NCBI RefSeq assembly: GCF_900101835.1
Contig: NZ_FNAF01000003.1
Location: forward strand, 1 to 64,000
Source: Peptococcus niger
GTDB taxonomy: Bacteria; Bacillota; Peptococcia; Peptococcales; Peptococcaceae
Reading direction: 5' to 3'
DNA length: 64,000 nucleotides
Shown: in pieces, positions 27,401-35,200 of the stretch
Layout of the letters: each line of letters begins with the position of its first letter
Numbering within the stretch: position 1 is the first letter of the stretch
The notes under the pieces: generated by a model
What the model was told of the DNA's origin: nothing
Databases searched by the model: none
The model's input: the letters and a program-made list of their open reading frames with translations, nothing else
Translations under genes and position numbers: made by a program

Positions 27401-29219
27401 AGCAGGCGAAGGCGGAACTGTATCCGGTGACCTGGTCTACTACGTCAGCCCCGAAGTAGAAGTCGATATGACCGAGTCGGCAGACAAGATTACCAAGACC
27501 CCCGGCGTTGGCTACACGGCAAACGGCGGAACCTGGTCACCTGAAATCAAAGCCGAAAAGATTGAAAACGAAAAGACCTACACCTTTAACTTCGTTAAGT
27601 CTAAAGACATCGTCGAAAAAACCGACGATAGCGTGGAAAAACCCGAAGGCTATGTCACCGTTAAATTTATCGCCGGAGAAAACGGCGAAGTTGTCGGCGG
27701 TGACAAAACCTATTACGTCAACCCCGCTGCAAATATCAAATTGGTTGACAAAGACAAGGCAACACAAGGTGCTACGAACGAGTTGATCGTTCCCGACGCA
27801 AAGGCTAGTGACAATTACGGATTCACCGGCTGGGTTGAAGAAATCGACTACACCAATCCCATTAAGGGCGATCGTGAACACGTAGCCCACTTCGCCATCG
27901 GCCAAGTCACCTTGACCTATGACAAGGGCGGAGAAGATGTGACCGGTGACGTACCGAAAGCTACAACAGTAAATCACGGAACCACCGTCAGACTGGCAGG
28001 CCCCGACCAACTTAAAAAAGCAAATGCAGTCTTTGCAGGCTGGAAAATCGGAGACAACACCTATCAAGCAGGCGACGAAGTCACCTTAAACGAAAACACC
28101 ACCGCTATCGCCCAATGGAACGTCGGAACCCACACCGTGATCTTCGACCTGAACAAAGGCACCATCGATAACAAGACCGTGAAAGATCCTGTACAAGTTG
28201 AACATGGCAAAACCCTTGGAAATATTACGGATCCCGAACGCGAAGGCTACGTCTTTACCGGATGGAAAGCAGGAACCGAGCCCTTCGATCCGGCAAACAC
28301 ACCGGTCAATAGTGACGTGACCCTCGTCGCCCAATGGGAAAAAGCCGTTGAAAAAATCGGCGAAAACGACCCCGTCGATCAAGACCACTTCATTAAAGTT
28401 ACCTTCCTTAAGGGCAACCACGGAAACCTTAAAGACGAACAAGCCGAAAACCTCGAAAAAGTCACCTACAAAGTGGCGAAAGACTACACCTTCGACGACG
28501 CTGTAAAACACAGCCTCGTCGTCCCGGGTATCGCCCCTGCAAAATACTACAAGGCCAAGGACGCGAACGGCGGCTGGGATAAGGCGCTAGAACTGAACAA
28601 ACAAAACATTGAGTTCACCGCCCAATACGAGCCCGAAGCCAACGTCATCCCCGTCGATCCGAAAGTCACGCCCGACAACAAACTTCAAGAAGACAAGCCG
28701 GACGGCATGGTCCTCGTTGTTTTCGAAGTTGATTCAACCAAAGCATATATGTTGGGTGATTCAAAATTCTATGTCAAAAAAAGTGAAGTAGTTAACATTA
28801 AGCCACCGCTCGTTGTAAAAACCGACGAAAGCTATAACTTCAATGGATGGGATATAAACCTAGACCAAGGGCAAGTTAAAGCTAAGTTTGAGGATGACTC
28901 AACCATAACTTCTAAAAAGTCCGGCGCACCGGACATTCAGGTACAAGCACCAAGCGCAGGAGCTGGGTTTGTTGAAATTGCGAACTTGACAGATGGAGCG
29001 ACAGGACACCTTGTCCTAACTAGAGGCGGACAAGAATATAAATTTAAATCCGTTCAAATGAAAGTAAAGACAAGGGTAAGAAGAAAAGTCGTTGAAAAAG
29101 AAATCACTTGCTTTGACCTGAGCACACAAGGCATTAAATTGCAAAGCAAAGACATGATTAGTGTTTTTGCAACAAATGGCGATTTGAAATCTGACGTAAG
29201 AGAATACACGGTTAGATAA
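21450..29219 (+). CDS. Surface protein B: giant secreted repeat protein without wall anchor
   Basis: 2589 aa from ATG 21450. The frame is open from TTG 21363, but AAAGAGG lies just before 21450 and gives a clean signal peptide (cut after DPAFA). A head of about 270 residues (YTLRTDYKAEKGEKYSVNY region) precedes InlB-like beta repeats. Clear examples start at about 301, 999, 2153 and 2228, the last containing DPEREGYVFTGWKAG. Rib-like modules lie near 1521, and GYV(T/K)V(K/I) repeats run from about 1768. The final ~85 residues form a separate beta domain. No SLH, LPXTG or C-terminal membrane helix is present, so surface retention must be indirect. It is followed after 11 bases by the SLH protein gene C. 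Codons become AT-rich from about 28725. Probably an adhesin; no enzyme motif is seen. Confidence 0.85.
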   Translation: MNNNWKQKVKKSMTRALAGFLGVALLATSLPLPDPAFAQENPAVKVNHNDIAGDKAKFVNSLTPVQIARPKEDETAKDFVENPALPAIYTLRTDYKAEKGEKYSVNYQPYVASVGEAANQAEKAKVNKKIDLPNMAGYQMPEGETSFTNSYKGIVDAAKYGHKTTDNGDKFLALREYQYTAIQNNIQVKHTFQNMEDFNKFTNKDGTITKNDGTVIDKDGTETKYDLKDPDQKKKYQEFVRDHENIRILSGNTGSTLEVQPLQEDERPGFEPQVEKLKTQVPEDTSKFKIEYRYNRAAYDVVFDTQDGTPLPTRTYYYDQEIPKIDENSIPTKIGCEFQGWIPSRDLEGVDGKIYKKGEIIKDANDHAVVDLGNIYYKRDGQNKLVVENGDPVKGKNATDIQLKVPAMKLGDGKSIPREKLTFTAVWKDKEKADYAIQFWAEKADHPENASLLNKYDYMGTRVYEQEPTGKRPELKDEKPGPVKIQVNGVTKTLPGLNFPDLDETRLQKIWNGEKFNRGHDLYLNKFFVYNKKLTDEQNKDPNAPTMTKAVSATGKTVYNIYYDRQVYDLYFTKSNVQPGKNTIYPEIWGYDPAKGESVMLGGPGNLYHYKARFNEMMYKWPNDAKQTKGFTPGYQSFGWGPNYVTPNWPLHLDTPPYRLNADEFLDMENYTKWGGYVKHIDKGDGTTIDLEWSDFTTLSFGIKQDHPSIPHHMDFWMDGFKKGETIIRYDLVRTKADTAGPDYGHRYPIVTGFTPYGYDPKKQWPTIEEGSEENGRVDEDGINELNDDRDEITPNHSGTYYNNQGIKLPIGQLDFIPVFFSDSDEFGDVKDGGQEFKENGYLQFKYTRNKYPLRFNTDPTKIKGDSEFNKTNQLETFYEFPLKALSPDVDEKNEYQKVGTKEGPKNLLDDPDNLFKLGLTDLLQKDKNDPNKFFQDAKGHYRVKRPEGLSDQMVFKGWAMDPAGKKMVWKNKDETMPFHPMNLYAIWDEPDYKWKVTVDPNGGTLPAIDPDSLTTEKKTIKEGDIGREEENTYPVAGYEGKDLPTEDKNKPQVFTVVQKQKLKKLPKPERYGYDFLGWEVVRYQRTPGGDYTNEQDNSYRDKYKVPELYSFGTDVVSPIYLKAIWVENKRAKVEVLHYFLKNEKTENGEKLVLDTSKYPNPVPNNLAYKRVGDYVPATGERQDEHWILANNAELMEKLDGKWVEQIKDSKGKVTGTKEHDLKPEYEKYNERVKLNNTFFQSFRVQDNINEGTDQNPVYKPNPENIFRFYYRPFRTRDYKVNYIDERGKAEVEAFFKGLDLTDTKGLTDDALLEANTANKAKFEANRGKLEDILNKYKVINKEDVTSQCRHYDARNYRPIPGWTLVGKPQQQLFYDVNENTNEFLGINGTGSDEIYFYYKDARVIEVPGDKEPPKGYVRVTFKIDDKHKGGVFKDKDGKEVTELHYDVIKGLKSNNLPHPIIWKDGKDDQGNDKVKEANRYYITPDQGKTFKDWDNEKWLNDQTDINRDYTFTAYFDWSGLTAKGMVRTESYTDPKGKWTNAFAPTIEDLKKQLVWKEKDEVKPIPDGTTIEFFDEAGNELKTNEDIFNLVNEKKAADKDEVVRTVNIKVKVTFKDGKDPQELTIPITVYKNVYEALNKEGDKPIYLSDAEKLPAEKGGLKDYLSDTESKAYVKVTVSPTKDLKSKDTKVYYANPKAWVEIPEIDTKDNSRFTNWTADKDVQNEDGKKDGVFDFTKRHMFTEDTIITPGFAGDVVEQEKGKDKPNVPESYVKVIVRTTDKAKDESKFERTFWVNPATDVAIDVPKPEGKTDQEVDLPKIGKKKVNYVFNQWQKVKAGEADDKLTEVKPAVEIDLAKNKYTDKVTVIEASYFERFAATPIVKPIKTEKLDTPEGKEITDKDLIDKITPPENKEIESITVVERPDPSKPGKQEAKVTIKYKDGSTQGSNENPVVIPVEVHKNIIPEAPGGQKPKDALENYVKVIFTAGEGGTVSGDLVYYVSPEVEVDMTESADKITKTPGVGYTANGGTWSPEIKAEKIENEKTYTFNFVKSKDIVEKTDDSVEKPEGYVTVKFIAGENGEVVGGDKTYYVNPAANIKLVDKDKATQGATNELIVPDAKASDNYGFTGWVEEIDYTNPIKGDREHVAHFAIGQVTLTYDKGGEDVTGDVPKATTVNHGTTVRLAGPDQLKKANAVFAGWKIGDNTYQAGDEVTLNENTTAIAQWNVGTHTVIFDLNKGTIDNKTVKDPVQVEHGKTLGNITDPEREGYVFTGWKAGTEPFDPANTPVNSDVTLVAQWEKAVEKIGENDPVDQDHFIKVTFLKGNHGNLKDEQAENLEKVTYKVAKDYTFDDAVKHSLVVPGIAPAKYYKAKDANGGWDKALELNKQNIEFTAQYEPEANVIPVDPKVTPDNKLQEDKPDGMVLVVFEVDSTKAYMLGDSKFYVKKSEVVNIKPPLVVKTDESYNFNGWDINLDQGQVKAKFEDDSTITSKKSGAPDIQVQAPSAGAGFVEIANLTDGATGHLVLTRGGQEYKFKSVQMKVKTRVRRKVVEKEITCFDLSTQGIKLQSKDMISVFATNGDLKSDVREYTVR

Positions 29220-29230
29220 GGAGCGACATT

Positions 29231-32200
29231 TTGAAAAAAAGGATATTTACACTTGCACTGGCTCTTGTTATGATTCTTCAAACCGTGATGCCAGTTGCAG
29301 GGGTTGCGAAGGAAAAACCTCCTGAGCAAAAGAAGATGGTTAAGGTGGGAGAGATGGACCTTAAATCCTACCCGCAGCCAAGTATAAAGATAGTTCAAGA
29401 GGTGAATAGACAAAAAAAGTTACAGTCAAAAGGAGGAAAAGTACCGGGGGGAGCGCGGCTATTCAGCTCTCCCTATTTCCCCGGTCAAGACCCGGATAAC
29501 GATAAAAAACCGCTTATTTACGCAAATGTAAATGCTGTTTTTTCAACTAAAGGGCTTGACGGAGGAAAATTTGACTGGGGAGGAGTTTTTGGCAAAGACC
29601 AAGACGGTAAAACCAATAAAGCACAAATTGTTTTTGAACAAATTGATTACGATACGTCGACGAGAACCGGAGTTAAGTTCTTTTTAAAAGTTGATAAAGA
29701 CGGAACTTACACATGGTCCGACGACCAAGGAAAACCGACCAAGCTTCCTCTCTATTCAAAAGAATTGAAGCCCTTTAAATACGAAGTGCTTCTCGATGAA
29801 GACGTATCGGACCATGTCAAATTGCTCACCGCTAGATTTTTCGGTACGAGAGAAAAATACTATTTCGGAGAACCTGATCCTGTTACGGGAGAGATCGTTG
29901 GTACCATTAATCTGGACCTATCTCTTCAACAAATTGCTTCGACGAAATTTACTTCCAAATGGAATACCGGCGTCGAAGAAGCAGACCGTCCGACGGTGGA
30001 AGGCTCTTTCCTGCCGGGGAATGAAACCGACCCTGAAATGTATGGGATTTTTAAATTCCCGAGCAATGACACGGGAAAAACCATCATAAGAAACGACCAA
30101 CTCGATCCAAATAATCCCGGCGAATACTCTGAGTATCGGGCGGCAGATCTTGAAAAAACACCAAAGGTTGATGTAGCAGATCCGGATCCTGACTCGACGG
30201 ATACCTATGTACTTGATAGAGATAATAAAAAAATCTCTTACAAGGAAAAGACCTACAGGTATACCTTCACCTACGACGTCATCAACGGCGGTAAGCTCAC
30301 CATGACGGAGATCATCCCCGTGACTTTCGATGCCAATGGCGGAAAGTTTGCTTCTATTACTGAAGAAGGTGCCGACCAAAAAATCGTCAAGGAAGTGGAC
30401 TACGACGGCACGTTGACGGACAAGGCGGAAGAACCCACGCAGGATCGTGAAACTTTTAAAGGCTGGTCGACAACTACTGACGGGAAAACCCCTGCTACTG
30501 ATGCAGACTTTAAAAACATCACGAAAGCAAAGACTTTCTATGCAATTTGGGTCAATAACCCAATCACAGCAGAAGAACTTACAGTTAATGAATCTTTTAA
30601 GGAAGATGGTACAACAGAATATGTCAATGACTTTATTCCACCACTTGACACCTTAAAGGGACAAGTAAAGATCAAAGACGCAAATGGAGATCCACAACCA
30701 TTAGCAGCTGATGATACTTTTGAAATATTAAAAGATGATGGTCAAACTGCATTTACTCAAGCTGAAATAGATGATGGAACATTAAAAGATTATCTATATG
30801 AAAAATTAAAAGAAAAAGATAATCCTAAGGGTGAACCTACAAGAGTAGAAACGGTAAAGGCAAAAGTTACCTACGCAAATGGCACGAGTCGCACCGTGGA
30901 TATTCCCATTAAGGTTATAAAAAACATTTACGAAGCCAAGACCAAAGAAGGCAAACCTATATATGTTCCTGGTGATTATGTAAAAGTAACCCTGGATCCC
31001 ACAAAAAAGGCAACTGACCCTCAAAAGATTTACTACTATGTAAATCCAGCTGCAAAAGTTGTTATACCTGGAGAAGACCCAACAGGAACTGACGGCAATG
31101 TCTTTGCCAAATGGACAATGAAGGCAGATACTGCAAGTGGTGAGGGTGCTGATTATACACTTAGAGACAGACATCAATTTGCAGCAGCATCTACAATTGA
31201 AGCCCAATATGAAAAAGAAAAGCAAGGTATAATCAACATCAAATATGTTGACGAAAACGGCAAAGAAATCGACTCTAAGTACCATGTAGACGGAGTAGAT
31301 TACCCTTCAACAAAAGAAGGTAAATCAGGTGCTCTTGCCACTGAGAAAGAATATCCTACACCAGGACCTGCTTTCAAGGGCTACATCTATACAAGTAGAG
31401 ATGCGATTAAAAGTCAACATTATAATGACCCTGCAACCGATACAATAACGTATCAATACACAAAAAAAGTAACCACAGATGACAAATCAACATCATGGGT
31501 TTACTTCCCAGTTGTCTTTGATGCTAACGGCGGTGAATTTAAATCAGACACAGCAACTCAAAAGACTGTCTATGTATACTTTGACGGAAACGACGCTACT
31601 GTTGAAAAAGTCACATTTAAAGAAGTCAAGGATGAATTTGAAAAAGCATACAGCAACCCAACAAAAGATGGCTTTGATTTTAAAGAATGGCAAAATGCTA
31701 AGACAAATGGAACAAAACCTGCCGATGATTACGAAATTCAATTCAAAGGCTGGGATTGGGAAGCAGACCCTGATAACGGTTATGTACCGGAAACTTTCTA
31801 TGCCCACTATGAACAAGCCAGCGCTCTTGTTAAATATCTTGACCTAGATGGCAAGCCTATTGCCGATGAATTTAAGATCGACGGAGTAGAATATCCAACA
31901 GAAAAAGAAGGCAAATTAGGTGAAGCAATTGCATCTGATGTATTTACAAAAGACAACGCACCTAAGCTTATAGGCTATAAATTCAATAGAATTGAACTAA
32001 ACCCTGTAAATTCAAAATATGCCTTAGACAATAAGGCAACAATTAAGATTTACTACGAAAAACTTCCTGATGTCATTCCGGCAAAAGATGGATCTGGTAA
32101 TCCAAATGAAAAGCCGGAGGGCTATGTTGAAGTAAAATTTGTGCCGACAGATAAGGCAAAAGATACAACAGAAAAGATTTTCTATGTAAATCCTAAAAAA

Positions 32201-35200
32201 GATGTAACAATTCCTATTGCAGACCCGGAAGCTAAAGCTACCTATACATTTAAAGAATGGAAGATGGGAGCAGATGCTAAGGGAGCAGTTTATACTCCGA
32301 GTACTGGGCAAAAGTTTACTGATGATTTAACAGTAATCACCGCAACTTATGAGGAAACAAAGAACATCATCCCCTACGATCCGAGTGTTCCCGATCCCAT
32401 GGTTCGCCCCGAGGGATATGTAAGAGTTACCTTTGCAGCGGACATGGGCTTAAAGTTAACGGAACAAAAAGCCTACTATGTCAAGAAAAACGCAGGCATC
32501 ACGCTTGGAAATGCTGATCTTGTAAAACCGGCATACAAAGAAGAAACCGGCTACAAGTTTAAAGAGTGGGACAAGGAAGATACGCTAACGATTGCAGAAG
32601 CGGATATTCTTGTTACAGCTAAGGCGACGAAGCTGGATCCGGTCATTCCGGAAAAAGACGGCGAGGGAAATCCGAATGACAAGCCCGAAGGCTACAAGGA
32701 AGTCACTTTTGTTGTAAAAATCGGCGACGAAGCCAAGGGCAAAGTCACAGGCGTTGCAAAATTCTATGTAAACCCCACGGAATATGTCACCATCAATCCG
32801 CCGGCGACCAAGGCCAACACCGGCTATGAGTTCGGCGCATGGGACAAAGATGCGACCATCCCCACGGTCTACAAAGAAGACACAACCATCACCGGCTCCT
32901 TTAACGGACTGAAAGACGTCATTCCAAAAACAAAAGATGATGACTCAGAAAAACCAGCTGGCTATGTAAAAGTTACTTTTGAACTTGAAAAGTTAGATGG
33001 CAAAGAAGCTGGAAAGATTGTTGATGGTGAAACGATCACTTACTTTGTAAAACCAAATACAGATGTGACAATACCTCAGCCAGGAACTTTAGTTAATACG
33101 GGATATGAATTTAAAACTTGGAATCCTGATACAAGCAAAAAAGCTCAATATTCTCAAGACACAACAGTCAAAGGGAACTTCAAAAAGCTTGAAAATATTA
33201 TTCCGAGCAAAAAGGACGACGGCACACCCAATGCTAAGCCCGACGGCTATATCACCGTCACTTTCGATAAGGGCGACCATGGAAAAGATATCACGGGCAA
33301 AACGGTCTACTACGTCAACCCGAAAGCCGATCCGCTTAAGAAATTAGGCGACACCCTAATAAAAAAACCGACAGTAAAAGCCGAAACCGGCTATAAATTT
33401 ACCGGATGGGATACAAAAGATGATTTCGAAATAAAAGCCGATAAAACCGTGAAGGCCAAATATGATTCCATCGATGATGTCGTTCCCAAGACAAAGGATG
33501 ACGAGTCGGAAAAGCCCGAAGACTATATTACCGTCACCTTTGTAAAGGGTGAGCACGGGAAAGAATTGACGGGCCAAGCAGTTTACTACGTCAACCCCAA
33601 CAAGGCAGTGGTTCTTAAGGAAAAAGCCCCGACGGCTGTTCCCAACACCGGCTATAAATTTGCAAGATGGGATGTCTCCATCGACCAAGCCATTCAATAC
33701 AAAGACGGCGCTGAAATCACGGCCCTTTACAACGACCCGGGCAATATTTCCACAACGGAAGTCGCCAGTTATGTAAAAGTTGAATTTAAGCCGGGCACCA
33801 ATGGTGCGTTGGAAGGCACACAAGCTTACTGGATCAAGCCTGGTGTGGAAGTGAATATCCCCGCGCCTGCGGTGAAACCCAATGTCGGCTATAAATTCGA
33901 TAAATGGGATAAGTCTTTAACCGTTACGGCAAAGGCAGGTGACCCGACCTATGAAATTACGGCAACTTATACCGAGAAAGCCACCATCATTCCCAAAACC
34001 AAGTCCGACGATTCCGAAAAGCCCAATGGCTACGTCACCGTCACCTTTACCACAGACGGAAACGGGAGCCTGGAAGGAACGACGACTTACTTCGTCAACC
34101 CGAACAAGGAAGCGGACTTTACCCAAATCGCCGATAATTTGACTAAAAAGCCGAATATCGGTTATACGGAAAAAGGCGGCAGCTGGAATTCCACTGACTT
34201 CAAGAAAACCTTCAACGCAAACGCAGAATTTAAGTTTGGTTTCAAAAAATTAGAGGATGTGATTCCTGCCAAGGAAGGCGAAGACAGACCGGAAGGTTAT
34301 GTCACCGTGAAGTTGATTCCCACGGATAAGGCCACGGTTGCGACAGAAAAATCCTATTGGGTCAAAGCCGATACGGAAGTCACCATTACGGATAAGCCGA
34401 TGGGAACAAAGGTTAAAGATGCCAACGACATCACCTATGATTACACTTTCGCGGGCTGGACGGTAACCAGAGGCACCATCGCTTCTTGGAATGATGAAAA
34501 CATCAAAGGTAAGTTTATCCAAGATACAGAGATTACTGCCAAGTACAACTTGAAACTTGTCGACGTCATGCCGTTGCCGCTCGCACAAGATAATGTGGTA
34601 ACGCCCATCGGTGAGACACCTGATGTGAATACACTGATTAAGAACAAGGATAAGCTGCCTGAAAATACGACAATCAATTATGCTACAGGCGGTGAACCTT
34701 CTGTAGATAAGGCAGGCAAAACAACAGCCAAGGTTGAAGTGAAGTATCCCAATGGTAAGACGACGATTGTCGAAGTTCCCATTACCGTCGTGAACAATGT
34801 GATTCCTAAAGTCGATGAAAATACGAAGAAGCCCGACGGCTATGTGATGGTCACCTTTGAAATCGAAGGTAAAGGCGGAACGATAGCAGACGGCGAAACA
34901 ACGGTCTACTATGTCAATCCGAAACAAGACGTGACCATTCCTCAACCCGATACGATTGCCGACACCGGCTACATGTTCGACAAGTGGGATAAAGACACAA
35001 AGACACCGACAAAATATCTGGACGAAACGACGGTCAAGGGTAGCTTCAAGAGCCAAAAGGACATCATCCCTGCTACCAATGACGACGGCACGAAAAACGA
35101 CAAGCCCGAAGGCTATGTCACCCTCACCTTCGACAAAGGCGAGCAGGGAAAAGAAATCACAGGCCAAAGGGTCTACTACGTCAATCCGAAGACCGACCCT

